Source: Paractinoplanes durhamensis (GTDB lineage Bacteria; Actinomycetota; Actinomycetes; Mycobacteriales; Micromonosporaceae). Taken from it: a stretch of DNA of 64,000 nucleotides. Under the pieces are notes generated by a model, which was not told the origin of the DNA, searched no databases, and worked only from the letters and a program-made list of their open reading frames with translations. The DNA lies in NCBI RefSeq assembly GCF_016862175.1, contig NZ_BOML01000037.1:1-64000 (forward strand), read 5' to 3'. Made by a program: the position numbers and the translations under genes. Shown here one piece after another: positions 53,271 through 62,417 of this stretch (positions within the stretch are counted from its first letter, which is position 1; each line of letters begins with the position of its first letter).

Positions 53271-54455
53271 CTACTCCGGGGGCCGCCAGCCGCTCTCTTC
53301 GGCCCAGTCGTCCGCGGCCCGCGCCTCCGCGTCGAACCACGGTTCCTTGGCCTCGCCGTACGTGTATCGGTCGGTGTGTTCGGCCGCCCAGGCCGCTTTC
53401 GCCGCCGCGTACTCCTCGCGCGCCGCCGGCACCGCCCGCAGGTGGTCGCGCATGAGCAGGGCGAACCGCCAGCCCGGCGACCCGGTCACGCGAACGTGCA
53501 GGTGGACCGGCCGGCCGGGGTCGGCGGTGCCGTGCATCCGCTTCGGCCAGGTCTGGCCGGGCAGGCCGCGCGCGTTGTCCCACCACTCCCCCGGCTGCCG
53601 CGGGAAGCCGGCCCGGCCGAGCCGCTCGGCCAGCGCGTCCGCCTCGTCGAGGGTCCGCACGGCCAGCATGAGGTCGATGATGTCCTTGGCCGGCAGGCCG
53701 GGCACCGCGGTCGAGCCGATGTGCGCCACCGCCGCGCCGTCGCCGGTCGCGTACCGGATCCGGGCGATCAGCCGGGCCGCCTGCTCCGGCCAGGTCGGGT
53801 CGGGGTCGACGATCCGCAGCTCCGGGCCGACACGGGCGGCGGTGCCGAGCCGCAGATGCTCCTCGAACGGTCGCAGCCGGTCCCGGACCAGCACGTCCAC
53901 CTGCGCGTGCAGCTCGTCGAGGGTGCCGTTGTTGGCCAGCAGCACATCGGCGGCGGCCCGGCGCTGACCGTCGTCGGCCTGCGCGGCGATCCGCGCGGCC
54001 GCCTGGTCGGCGGTCATCCCCCGCGTCTCTTCGAGACGGCGGATGCGCAGGTCACGCTCGGCGTCAACAACGAGGACCAGATGGTACGAGGGGGCCTGCC
54101 CGGTCTCCACGAGAAGCGGTACGTCGTTGACCACGATCGCATCGGGCGCGGCGGCCCGGGTCAGCTCGACGGCCCGGTCGCGTACCCGTGGATGAATGAT
54201 CTTCTCCAACCGGTGGCGCGCCTCGTCGTCACCGAAGACCTTGGCCCCGAGCGCCGGCCGGTCGAGCTCGCCGCCGGCCGTCAGAATGCCGGCCCCGAAG
54301 GCCTCGACGATCGCGGCGAGACCGGGCGTGCCCACCGCGACGACCTCGCGGGCCAGCACATCGGAGTCGATCAGCACCGCACCTTGCGCGACAAGCCGCT
54401 TCGCGACCGCGCTCTTGCCCGCCCCGATCCCACCGGTAAGCCCCACCCTCAGCAC
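53271..54455 (-). CDS. coaE: Dephospho-CoA kinase fused to a GrpB (UPF0157) domain
   Basis: A 394-residue two-domain protein. Residues 1-~200 are CoaE, the last step of coenzyme A synthesis, with P-loop GLTGGIGAGKS and VPLLVETG. Residues ~205-394 are a GrpB/UPF0157 nucleotidyltransferase-like domain (VAHIGSTAVPGLPAKDIIDLMLAV, then HLHVRV). This fusion is common in actinobacteria; the role of GrpB is unknown. The GTG at 54455 starts LRVGLTGG. Confidence 0.93.
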   Translation of the reverse strand: MLRVGLTGGIGAGKSAVAKRLVAQGAVLIDSDVLAREVVAVGTPGLAAIVEAFGAGILTAGGELDRPALGAKVFGDDEARHRLEKIIHPRVRDRAVELTRAAAPDAIVVNDVPLLVETGQAPSYHLVLVVDAERDLRIRRLEETRGMTADQAAARIAAQADDGQRRAAADVLLANNGTLDELHAQVDVLVRDRLRPFEEHLRLGTAARVGPELRIVDPDPTWPEQAARLIARIRYATGDGAAVAHIGSTAVPGLPAKDIIDLMLAVRTLDEADALAERLGRAGFPRQPGEWWDNARGLPGQTWPKRMHGTADPGRPVHLHVRVTGSPGWRFALLMRDHLRAVPAAREEYAAAKAAWAAEHTDRYTYGEAKEPWFDAEARAADDWAEESGWRPPE

Positions 54456-54574
54456 GCGCCCAGTATCCACCACCCCACAGCCGCGCGGCCCAGGGAGATC
54501 GATGGTCCGGGTGGGCGGGGGCGGTGGCCGCGGCACCACGCCGGGAGGCGGGGCGGCCGGGGCGGGAAAGCGAA

Positions 54575-54604
54575 AGGCCGCCCCGACCGAAGTCGGGGCG
54601 GCCT
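54575..54604 (-). terminator. Terminator after rpsA
   Basis: AGGCCGCCCCGAC (54575-54587) pairs perfectly with GTCGGGGCGGCCT (54592-54604) over a CGAA loop. On the minus strand it is followed by TTCGCTTT. It begins 19 bp after the rpsA stop. Confidence 0.88.
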
Positions 54605-54622
54605 CTACCGCTTACCGGCGGA

Positions 54623-56128
54623 TCAGGCCTTGCCGCCGGCGAGCTTCTCGCGCAGAGCGGCGAGCGCCTCGTCGGTGGCCAGCGTGCCGGCCGGCTCCTC
54701 AGCCGCGCGCGCCGGGGCCGGCGAGCTCGACGTGGTGGAGGACGACGTGGCAGCACCCGTGACGGCCGGAGCCGGGTTGAGCGCGGCCTCGGCGTCGGCG
54801 TCGCGGGACGCCTGCACCTGCTTGGTGTGGGCCTCCCAGCGCTCGCGGGCGTCGGCGTACTGCTTCTCCCACGTCTCGCGCTGCTTGTCGAAGCCCTCGA
54901 GCCACTCACCCGTCTCGGGGTCGAAGCCCTCCGGGTAGATGTAGTTGCCCTCGTTGTCGTAGGTCGCAGCCATGCCGTAGAGGGTCGGGTCGAAGTGCTC
55001 CTCGCCCTCGACGAAGCCCTCGTTGGCCTGCTTCAGCGACAGCGAGATCCGGCGGCGCTCGAGGTCGATGTCGATGACCTTGACGAGAACGTCGGAGCCC
55101 ACCTGGACGACCTGCTCGGGCAGCTCGACGTGCCGCTCGGCCAGCTCGGAGATGTGCACCAGGCCCTCGATGCCGTCGTCCACGCGGACGAACGCACCGA
55201 ACGGAACCAGCTTGGTGACCTTGCCCGGCACGATCTGGTTGATCGCGTGGGTCCGGGCGAACTGACGCCACGGGTCTTCCTGGGTCGCCTTCAGCGACAG
55301 CGAGACGCGCTCGCGGTCCAGGTCGACGTCGAGAACCTCGACCTCGACCTCCTGGCCGACCTCGACAACCTCGGAGGGGTGGTCGATGTGCTTCCAGGAG
55401 AGCTCGGAGACGTGCACCAGACCGTCGACGCCGCCGAGGTCGACGAACGCGCCGAAGTTGACGATCGAGGACACGACGCCCTTGCGGACCTGGCCCTTCT
55501 GCAGCTTGTTGAGGAACTCGGTGCGAACCTCGGACTGCGTCTGCTCCAGCCAGGCACGGCGGGACAGAACCACGTTGTTACGGTTCTTGTCCAGCTCGAT
55601 GATCTTGGCTTCGAGCTCCCGGCCCACGTAGGGCTGGAGGTCGCGCACGCGACGCATCTCGACCAGGGACGCGGGCAGGAAGCCGCGCAGGCCGATGTCC
55701 AGGATGAGACCACCCTTGACGACCTCGATGACCGAGCCGCGGACGACGCCGTCGTCCTCCTTGATCTTCTCGATGGTGCCCCACGCCCGCTCGTACTGCG
55801 CGCGCTTCTTCGAGAGGATCAGGCGGCCTTCCTTGTCCTCCTTGGTGAGAACAAGTGCCTCGATGTGGTCGCCGACCGACACCACTTCCGCGGGGTCCAC
55901 GTCATGCTTGATCGACAACTCGCGCGAGGGGATGACACCCTCGGTCTTGTAGCCGATGTCGAGCAGGACCTCGTCCCGATCGACCTTGACGACGGTGCCT
56001 TCGACAATGTCGCCGTCGTTGAAGTACTTGATGGTCTCGTCGATGGCGGCGAGGAATGCTTCCTCGGACCCGAGATCGTCGACGGTGACCCGGTTGGCGC
56101 TCGAGGTGGCCTCGATGCTGCTCGTCAT
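54623..56128 (-). CDS. rpsA: 30S ribosomal protein S1
   Basis: A 501-residue RNA-binding protein that helps mRNA onto the ribosome. Four S1 domains run from about 38 to 365 (DIVEGTVVKVDRDEVLLDIG; VVRGSVIEVVKGGLILDIG; KGVVSSIVNFGAFVDLGG; PGKVTKLVPFGAFVRVDD). A C-terminal tail of ~130 residues is low in order and rich in Ala, Ser and Pro. The ATG at 56128 is used. The order polA-rpsA-coaE-uvrB is the standard actinobacterial one. Confidence 0.96.
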   Translation of the reverse strand: MTSSIEATSSANRVTVDDLGSEEAFLAAIDETIKYFNDGDIVEGTVVKVDRDEVLLDIGYKTEGVIPSRELSIKHDVDPAEVVSVGDHIEALVLTKEDKEGRLILSKKRAQYERAWGTIEKIKEDDGVVRGSVIEVVKGGLILDIGLRGFLPASLVEMRRVRDLQPYVGRELEAKIIELDKNRNNVVLSRRAWLEQTQSEVRTEFLNKLQKGQVRKGVVSSIVNFGAFVDLGGVDGLVHVSELSWKHIDHPSEVVEVGQEVEVEVLDVDLDRERVSLSLKATQEDPWRQFARTHAINQIVPGKVTKLVPFGAFVRVDDGIEGLVHISELAERHVELPEQVVQVGSDVLVKVIDIDLERRRISLSLKQANEGFVEGEEHFDPTLYGMAATYDNEGNYIYPEGFDPETGEWLEGFDKQRETWEKQYADARERWEAHTKQVQASRDADAEAALNPAPAVTGAATSSSTTSSSPAPARAAEEPAGTLATDEALAALREKLAGGKA

Positions 56129-56463
56129 GTGGACAGTTGCTCCGAACGGATGGATTCGTGGTGTCTCTCGCGCCCTGCGGAACTGCCGCCGGACACGGCA
56201 TGAACTAGCGAGGACGATCATGATGAGGTGGCAACCAACATCAGTCAGGATCAACGCAGCCGATCATGCCGAGACCGACGACCACGGAACCTGCTCCCTG
56301 CCGAGGCACACGATCCGCGAGCGCATCGACTAGCTTACCGTGCGCATTACCACAGGTTGCAAGCCCTCCTGACGACGGCGGCACAATGTTCGGGCGAAAC
56401 CTCGTGGCATGCCCGTAATCTGCCGAATCAGGGCAGCATGACGGTCTGCCGTACCGTTGCCAC
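56129..56463. other. Divergent promoter region of rpsA and a methyltransferase gene
   Basis: 335 bp without a gene. A possible rpsA promoter on the minus strand has TTGCAA (56362-56357) and TAAGCT (56337-56332) with a 19-bp spacer, leaving a leader of about 200 bases. S1 mRNAs often have long regulated leaders, but I cannot fold a specific element here. Confidence 0.45.
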
Positions 56464-57297
56464 GTGATCGACATCCCGTCTCCGCCGAACCGCCGCCCGA
56501 TCACCGACGACGAGAGCCGGGTGGCCAGCCGCTCCTGGTGGGACCTGGACGCCGACGAGTACCAGACCGAACACGGCACATTCCTCGGTGACCTGGACTT
56601 CGTCTGGTGCCCGGAGGGTCTCCGGGAGTCCGACGCCCAGCTGCTGGGCGAGGTCAAGGGCAAGCGGGTGCTGGAGCTGGGGGCCGGGGCCGCGGCCGGC
56701 ACGCGGTGGCTGGACAGCCAGGGCGCGGACGCTGTCGCGATGGATCTCTCGGCGGGCATGCTGCGGCATGCGCAGACCGGGGCCGAGCGTTCCGGCGTAC
56801 GGGTACCCCTGGTGCAAGCCGACGCGCTGGCCCTGCCGTTCGCGGACAGCGTATTCGACATCGTCTGCACCGCCTTCGGGGCGATCCCTTTCGTGGCGGA
56901 CTCGGGCGCCGCGATGCGTGAGGTGGCCCGCGTCCTGCGCCCGGGCGGCACCTGGGTCTTCTCGATCACTCACCCGATGCGCTGGATTTTTTGGGACGAA
57001 CCGGATGAAACCGGCTTGATCGCCCGAAATTCCTACTTCGACCGGACCCCGTACGTGGAGATGGACGAGGACGGCCGGCCGTCGTACGTCGAGCAGCACC
57101 GCACCCTGGGCGACCGGATCCGCGAGCTGGTCGCGGCCGGCTTCGTGCTCCGCGACCTGATCGAGCCCGAATGGCCGGCCGGCCACGAGCAGGTGTGGGG
57201 CCAGTGGAGCCCGCTGCGCGGCCGGCTCTTCCCCGGCACCGCGATCTTCGTCGCCGACCGGCCCGCTCCCCAGCCCACCAACGCGCCGCGCCACTGA
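56464..57297 (+). CDS. Class I SAM-dependent methyltransferase
   Basis: A 277-residue methyltransferase. Motif I is RVLELGAGAAAGTRWL, followed by AVAMDLSAGML and the motif IV region FDIVCTAFGAIPFV; VLRPGGTWVFSITHPMRW is a usual post-core strand. The N-terminal SRSWWDLDADEYQTEHG occurs in many actinobacterial homologues of unknown substrate. The GTG at 56464 is used. It converges on the arsR-type gene with 15 bp between. Confidence 0.85.
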   Translation: MIDIPSPPNRRPITDDESRVASRSWWDLDADEYQTEHGTFLGDLDFVWCPEGLRESDAQLLGEVKGKRVLELGAGAAAGTRWLDSQGADAVAMDLSAGMLRHAQTGAERSGVRVPLVQADALALPFADSVFDIVCTAFGAIPFVADSGAAMREVARVLRPGGTWVFSITHPMRWIFWDEPDETGLIARNSYFDRTPYVEMDEDGRPSYVEQHRTLGDRIRELVAAGFVLRDLIEPEWPAGHEQVWGQWSPLRGRLFPGTAIFVADRPAPQPTNAPRH

Positions 57298-57312
57298 CGG
57301 GGGCCGCGGCGG

Positions 57313-57672
57313 CTAGATAAAGGTGCCGGCGTCGAGCAGGGCGGCCAGGACGGTCAGCCCGGCCGGGATCAGCCGGTAGTAGACCCAGGTGCCGCGCCGG
57401 TCGCTGTCGACCAGGCCAGCCTCGCGCAGCACGCGCAGGTGGTGCGAGATCGTCGGGCCGGTCAGGTGGAAGGCGCCGGTCAGGTCACAGACGCAGACCT
57501 CGCCGCCGCCGGCCGAGGCGATCATCGAGAGCAGCCGCAGGCGCACCGGATCACCCAGCGCCTTGAACATCGGAGCGAACCGGCTCGCCTGCACGGCGTC
57601 CAGCGGAGCGTGCGCGATGGGCGCACCGTCGACCGCCACGACGGCGGGCTCCTGGGGCGATTTGCTCAACAT
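57313..57672 (-). CDS. ArsR-family metalloregulator
   Basis: A 119-residue winged-helix repressor. It carries the CVCD motif (GGEVCVCDLTGAF), which binds As(III) or Sb(III) in ArsR, followed by the recognition helix TGPTISHHLRVLREAGLVDSDRRGTWVYYRL. No arsenite exporter or arsenate reductase is adjacent, so its targets lie elsewhere, or it controls only itself. The ATG at 57672 gives MLSKSPQEP. Confidence 0.88.
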   Translation of the reverse strand: MLSKSPQEPAVVAVDGAPIAHAPLDAVQASRFAPMFKALGDPVRLRLLSMIASAGGGEVCVCDLTGAFHLTGPTISHHLRVLREAGLVDSDRRGTWVYYRLIPAGLTVLAALLDAGTFI

Positions 57673-57845
57673 CCGACCAGCCTTACACCGCACTGCACCG
57701 AAGCGCATCCCCCACGCCGACCCGTGATCCCGCGCCGGCCCTTCACGCCCACGACTCCCGCACACTCGCGAAGTCGCACGGCGGAACATTACCGCTCCGG
57801 CGCACCAATCGTCACCGCCCGGCCTACGAGATGTGGGAGAAAAGG

Positions 57846-57887
57846 CCCTACCGATCGCAACGGCACAGCCGTCAGTGATCGGCAGGG
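57846..57887 (-). terminator. Terminator after polA
   Basis: CCCTACCGATC (57846-57856) pairs with GATCGGCAGGG (57877-57887) with one wobble, with a second stem CGGC/GCCG inside. On the minus strand it is followed by CCTTTT. It starts 7 bp after the polA stop. The other ~170 bp up to arsR hold no gene. Confidence 0.8.
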
Positions 57888-57893
57888 ACCGAC

Positions 57894-60587
57894 TCAGTGA
57901 TCGGCGCCGTTCCAGTCGCGGCCCGCGCCGATCGACACCTCGAGCGGCACCGACAGCGAGTGGGCGCCGCCCATCTCGCGGCGGACCAGCTCCTCCAGGG
58001 TCTCGCGCTCGCCCGGGGCCACGTCGAAGACGAGCTCGTCGTGGACCTGCAGGAGCATCCGGGACCGCAGGCCGGCCTCCTTGATGGCGGCGTCGACCCG
58101 GAGCATGGCGACCTTGATGATGTCGGCGGCCGAGCCCTGGATCGGTGCGTTCAGCGCCATCCGCTCGGCCATGTCGCGGCGCTGGCGGTTGTCGCTGGAC
58201 AGGTCGGGAAGGTAGCGGCGGCGGCCGAGGATGGTGGCCGTGTAGCCGTCCTGGACCGCCCGCTTCACCACCGTCTGCAGATAGTCGCGGACGCCGCCGA
58301 ACCGCTCGAAGTATTCGTCCATCAGGCCCTTGGCCTCGTCGACCGCGATGGTGAGCTGGTTGGACAGACCGAACGCGGACAGGCCGTAGGCGAGGCCGTA
58401 GTTCATTGCCTTGATCTTGCGGCGCTGGTCGGGCACGACCTCCTCGACCGGCACGTGGAAGACCGAGGAGGCGGTGGCCGCGTGGAAGTCGAACGCCGAG
58501 TTGAACGCCGCGATCAGCGCCTCGTCGCCGGACAGGTGCGCCATGATCCGCATCTCGATCTGGCTGTAGTCGGCGGTCATCAGCTGCTCGAAACCCTCGC
58601 CGACGATGAAGGCACGGCGGATGCGCCGGCCCTCCTCGGTGCGGATCGGGATGTTCTGCAGGTTGGGGTCGGTCGACGAGAGCCGGCCGGTCGCGGCCAC
58701 GGTCTGGTTGAACGTGGTGTGGATCCGGCCGTCGTCGGAGACGCTCTTGAGCAGACCGTCGACGGTGGACTTCAGCTTCGCGACGTCGCGGTGCCGCAGC
58801 AGGTGCTGCAGCAGCGGGTCGCCGGTCTGCGCGAAGAGGCTCTGCAGCGCGTCGGCGTCGGTGGTGTAGCCCGACTTGATCTTCTTGGTCTTGGGCAGGC
58901 CGCGCTCGTCGAACAGGATCTGCTGGAGCTGCTTGGGCGAGCCGAGGTTGAACTCGCGGCCGACCACCTCGTGCGCGCCCTGCTGCGCCGACTTCACCTC
59001 GGCGGCGAAGTGCGCCTCGAGCTCGGAAAGATATTCGGTGTCGGCGCCGATGCCGAGGTGCTCCATCTCGGCGAGCACCCGGGACAGCGGCTGCTCGACC
59101 TCGGTGAGCAACCGCTGCGAGGCACCGTCGTCGCGGGACAGCTCCTCGGTGAGCACGTCGGCCAGGTCGAGGGTGGCCCGGGCGCGGAGCATCACGTTCT
59201 CCTCGGCGGCCCCCTGATCGTCGCCGAAGCCGTCGAAGGTGAGCTGGCCGCTCTGCGGCTCCTCGACCCGCAGCTCGCGCTTGAGGTAGCGCAGGGCGAG
59301 GTCGGTCAGGTCGTAGGCGCGCTGGTCGGGCTTCGCCAGGTAGGCGGCCAGCGCGGTGTCGACCCGCACCCCCGCCAGCGGCCAGCCGTGCGCGCGCATC
59401 GCCAGCGACGCGGGCTTGGCGTCGTGCACCACCTTGGGCCGCGCGGCGTCGGCCAGCCAGGCGGCGACCGCCTTCTCGTCCGCCTCGTCGAGACCGGCCG
59501 GGTCGAACCAGGCGGCCGGCCCGTCGCCGGTGGCGATCGCGACGCCGGTGAGGTTGCCGGTGCCGCGGCCGAACGTGCCGGTCACCGCGACGCCGACCGG
59601 CGCCTCGAGCGCGTGCGCGGCCAGCCAGCCGGCGACCTGGCCGGTGCCGAGCACCGCGCCGGTGATGTCGAAGCCGGCCTCGGCCTCGGGCTCGACCGCG
59701 TCGAGGTAGGAGTAGAGACGCTCGCGCAGCACCCGGAACTCGAGCGCGTCGAAGACCTGGTGGACGGCTTCCCGGTCCCAGCCCTGCCACTGCACGTCGG
59801 CCGGGCCCAGCCGCAGCTCGAGGTCGTCGACCAGCTTGTTCATCCGGTAGTTGAGCATCACGCCGGCCAGGTTGGCCCGCAGGCTCTCGCCCGCCTTGCC
59901 CTTGATCTTGTCGACGTTGGCGATGATGCCGTCCAGATCACCGAACTCGTTGATCCACTTGGCGGCCGTCTTGTCGCCGACGCCGGGCACCCCGATCAGG
60001 TTGTCGCTGGCCTCGCCGACCAGAGCCGCCTTGTCGCGGTAGCGCGACGGGGGCACGAAATACTTCGCCTCGATCGCCTCGGGCGTCATCCGCCACACCT
60101 CGGAGACGCCGCGCACCGGGTAGAGGATCGTGACGTGCTCGCCGGACAGCTGGAACGCGTCCCGGTCGCCGGTAGAGATGATGACCTCCATGCCCGCCGC
60201 CCGGCCCTGCGTGGCCAGGGTCGCGATCACGTCGTCGGCCTCGTAGTTCTCCTTCTCCACCACCGGGATGCGGAGCGCCTCGAGGACCTCCTTGATCAGG
60301 CTGACCTGACCCAGGAACTGCTTCGGCGTCTCGGAGCGGCCGGCCTTGTATTCCGGGTAGATCGCGCTGCGGAAGGTTTTCCGGGAGAGGTCGAACGCCA
60401 CCACGATGTGCGTCGGCTTCTCGTCGCGCAGCATGTTGATCAGCATCGAGGTGAAGCCGAACACCGCGTTCGTGTGCTGCCCGGTGGCGGTGCTGAAGTT
60501 GTCCGCCGGCAGGGCGAAGAAGGCCCGATAGGCCAGCGAATGGCCGTCGAGCAGCAGCAACCGGGGGGTCAGGGCGTCGTCGCTCAC
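57894..60587 (-). CDS. polA: DNA polymerase I
   Basis: An 897-residue polymerase for repair and Okazaki-fragment processing. The 5'-3' exonuclease domain (1-~300) has LLLDGHSLAYRAFFALP and VVAFDLSRKTFR. The 3'-5' exonuclease domain (~310-490) lacks the DxE metal site, as in other actinobacteria, so proofreading is probably absent. Polymerase motifs are DYSQIEMRI, RRKIKAMNYGLAYG and VHDELVFDV. The GTG at 60587 lies 9 bases from the -10 of a damage-type promoter. Confidence 0.96.
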   Translation of the reverse strand: MSDDALTPRLLLLDGHSLAYRAFFALPADNFSTATGQHTNAVFGFTSMLINMLRDEKPTHIVVAFDLSRKTFRSAIYPEYKAGRSETPKQFLGQVSLIKEVLEALRIPVVEKENYEADDVIATLATQGRAAGMEVIISTGDRDAFQLSGEHVTILYPVRGVSEVWRMTPEAIEAKYFVPPSRYRDKAALVGEASDNLIGVPGVGDKTAAKWINEFGDLDGIIANVDKIKGKAGESLRANLAGVMLNYRMNKLVDDLELRLGPADVQWQGWDREAVHQVFDALEFRVLRERLYSYLDAVEPEAEAGFDITGAVLGTGQVAGWLAAHALEAPVGVAVTGTFGRGTGNLTGVAIATGDGPAAWFDPAGLDEADEKAVAAWLADAARPKVVHDAKPASLAMRAHGWPLAGVRVDTALAAYLAKPDQRAYDLTDLALRYLKRELRVEEPQSGQLTFDGFGDDQGAAEENVMLRARATLDLADVLTEELSRDDGASQRLLTEVEQPLSRVLAEMEHLGIGADTEYLSELEAHFAAEVKSAQQGAHEVVGREFNLGSPKQLQQILFDERGLPKTKKIKSGYTTDADALQSLFAQTGDPLLQHLLRHRDVAKLKSTVDGLLKSVSDDGRIHTTFNQTVAATGRLSSTDPNLQNIPIRTEEGRRIRRAFIVGEGFEQLMTADYSQIEMRIMAHLSGDEALIAAFNSAFDFHAATASSVFHVPVEEVVPDQRRKIKAMNYGLAYGLSAFGLSNQLTIAVDEAKGLMDEYFERFGGVRDYLQTVVKRAVQDGYTATILGRRRYLPDLSSDNRQRRDMAERMALNAPIQGSAADIIKVAMLRVDAAIKEAGLRSRMLLQVHDELVFDVAPGERETLEELVRREMGGAHSLSVPLEVSIGAGRDWNGADH

Positions 60588-60595
60588 GTCAGGGA

Positions 60596-60618
60596 ACTCT
60601 AGTCCTGGGGTACGACAC
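60596..60618 (-). promoter_or_regulatory. DNA-damage-type promoter of polA
   Basis: On the minus strand GTGTCG, 11 bases beginning TACCCC, then TAGAGT. It differs from TTGTCR-N11-TANNNT only in the first base. The predicted start of transcription is one to three bases before the GTG at 60587, so the mRNA is nearly leaderless. Confidence 0.7.
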
Positions 60619-60642
60619 GAATGCTGACCGCCCCGGTCGCAT

Positions 60643-61407
60643 TTACAGCACTTTGCTGAGGAATGCCTTGGTTCGGTCGTGCTTCGGATTGCCGAGGATC
60701 TCGGCCGGCGGCCCCTGTTCGACCACCACGCCGCCGTCCATGAAAACGACCTGGTCGCCGACCTCGCGGGCGAACCCGATCTCGTGCGTGACGACCACCA
60801 TGGTCATGCCGTCCCGGGCCAGGTCCTTCATCACGTCCAGCACCTCGCCCACCAGCTCCGGATCGAGCGCGCTGGTCGGCTCGTCGAACAGCATCAGCTT
60901 GGGGCGCATGGCCAGCGCCCGGGCGATCGCGACCCGCTGCTGCTGCCCACCGGACAACTGGCCCGGGTAGCTGTCGACCTTGTCGCCGAGCCCGACCCGG
61001 TCGAGCAGGGCCGCCGCCCGGTCGCGTACCTCAAGCTTGTTCTCCTTCTTCACCCGGCAGGGTGCTTCCATGACGTTCTGCAGGACCGTCATGTGCGGAA
61101 AGAGATTGAACCGCTGGAAGACCATGCCGATCGCCCGGCGTTGCCGGGAGACCTCGGAGTTCTTCATCTCGTGCAGCTTGCCGCCGCGCTCGTGGTAACC
61201 GATCAGGTCGCCGTCGACGAAGATCTTCCCGGCGTTGATCTTCTCGAGGTGGTTGACGCAGCGCAGGAACGTCGACTTGCCGGAGCCGGACGGGCCCAGC
61301 ACGCAGCACACCTCGCCGGAGTTGACCACCAGGTCGATCCCCCGGAGCACTTCAAGAGGACCGAAGGATTTGTGTACGTCCTCGGCGCGCACCATCTCCG
61401 TACTCAT
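60643..61407 (-). CDS. Polar amino-acid ABC transporter ATPase (GlnQ-like)
   Basis: A 254-residue ABC ATPase. Walker A is GPSGSGKST, the signature LSGGQQQRVAIARAL, Walker B LMLFDEPTSALDPE, and the switch histidine lies in VVVTHEIG. It is of the polar amino-acid transporter class. The ATG overlaps the permease stop by 4 bp. With the permease and binding protein it forms one importer; which amino acid is carried cannot be told. Confidence 0.93.
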   Translation of the reverse strand: MSTEMVRAEDVHKSFGPLEVLRGIDLVVNSGEVCCVLGPSGSGKSTFLRCVNHLEKINAGKIFVDGDLIGYHERGGKLHEMKNSEVSRQRRAIGMVFQRFNLFPHMTVLQNVMEAPCRVKKENKLEVRDRAAALLDRVGLGDKVDSYPGQLSGGQQQRVAIARALAMRPKLMLFDEPTSALDPELVGEVLDVMKDLARDGMTMVVVTHEIGFAREVGDQVVFMDGGVVVEQGPPAEILGNPKHDRTKAFLSKVL

Positions 61408-62411
61408 GTCGCCGCACTCCCGTCCGCCGTCGGCCGGCCGCCCTGCTCGATCTGGATGTCCCGCAGCCGCAGGCGGGCCCGGCCGGTCACGCCGTACCCC
61501 CGGCTGAAGTGCCGTTCGACGAAGAACTGGGCGATCATCAGCACGGTGCAGATGATCAGATACCAGATCACCGCCGCCACCAGCACCGGCAGCACCACGA
61601 AGGTGCGCGACTTGATCGCGTTGAGCTGGAAGAACAACTCCCCCGCGACCGGCACGAAGGCGACCAGCGAGGTGTCCTTCACCATCGCGATGACCTCGTT
61701 GCCGGTCGGCGGCACGATCACCCGCATCGCCTGCGGCAGCACCACCCGGCGCAGCACCTGCGCGCGGGAGAGCCCGAGCGCGGTCGCCGCCTCGCCCTGG
61801 CCCGGGTCGATCGACTGGATGCCGGCCCGGACGATCTCCGCCATGTACGCCGCCTCGGACAGCCCCAGCGCCAGCATGCCGGCCACGAACCCGACGAGCA
61901 GGTCGCTGGCCTTGATGCTGTAGAACTGCGCGTTCAGGTCGTCGATGCCGAACAGCCGGCCGATCTGCTGGTCGAACGGCAGGCCGAAGCCGATCCGGGC
62001 CCACAGGATGTTCAGGTTTCCGAAGAGGACCGCCAGCACCAGCCGGGGAACCGCCCGGAAGAACCAGATGTAGACGAACGCGACGCCGCGCAGGATCCAG
62101 TTGTCGGACAGCCGCATGATCGCCAGGACCACGCCGAACACCACGCCGATCAGCATCGACGTGACGGTCAGCAGCAGGGTGCCGCGCAGGCCGTCGAGCA
62201 CCGGGCCGGTGAACATGACGCCGCGCTTGCCCGGCTCGTACGAGGAGAAGATGAACGACCAGCGGAACTGGTCGTTGGTGAGGATCAGGTGCAGGAACAT
62301 GGCGGTGAGCACGGCGAGGACCGCGATCGCCAGCCAGCGTCCGGGGTGCCGCACGGGCACGGCCTTGATCGGTTCCGGCCGTACCCGCCCGGTTTGCGTC
62401 TGGTCGCTCAT
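61404..62411 (-). CDS. Polar amino-acid ABC transporter permease
   Basis: A 335-residue inner-membrane subunit with an EAA loop (EAATALGLSRAQVLRRVVLPQAMRVIVPP) that docks to the ATPase. About five or six hydrophobic segments are visible. Cytoplasmic N- and C-terminal tails are longer than usual. Only one permease gene is present, so it likely works as a homodimer. Confidence 0.92.
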   Translation of the reverse strand: MSDQTQTGRVRPEPIKAVPVRHPGRWLAIAVLAVLTAMFLHLILTNDQFRWSFIFSSYEPGKRGVMFTGPVLDGLRGTLLLTVTSMLIGVVFGVVLAIMRLSDNWILRGVAFVYIWFFRAVPRLVLAVLFGNLNILWARIGFGLPFDQQIGRLFGIDDLNAQFYSIKASDLLVGFVAGMLALGLSEAAYMAEIVRAGIQSIDPGQGEAATALGLSRAQVLRRVVLPQAMRVIVPPTGNEVIAMVKDTSLVAFVPVAGELFFQLNAIKSRTFVVLPVLVAAVIWYLIICTVLMIAQFFVERHFSRGYGVTGRARLRLRDIQIEQGGRPTADGSAAT

Positions 62412-62417
62412 CCTGGG

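Noticed and set aside
54524..56203. Long open frame on the plus strand opposite rpsA
   Set aside because: It is an antisense shadow of a strongly conserved S1 gene, a common effect of high third-position G+C, and its translation has no recognisable domain.
57897..60602. Open frame of about 900 codons opposite polA
   Set aside because: It mirrors the polA gene almost end to end, is rich in His, Val, Asp and Gly as complements of common codons, and matches no protein family.
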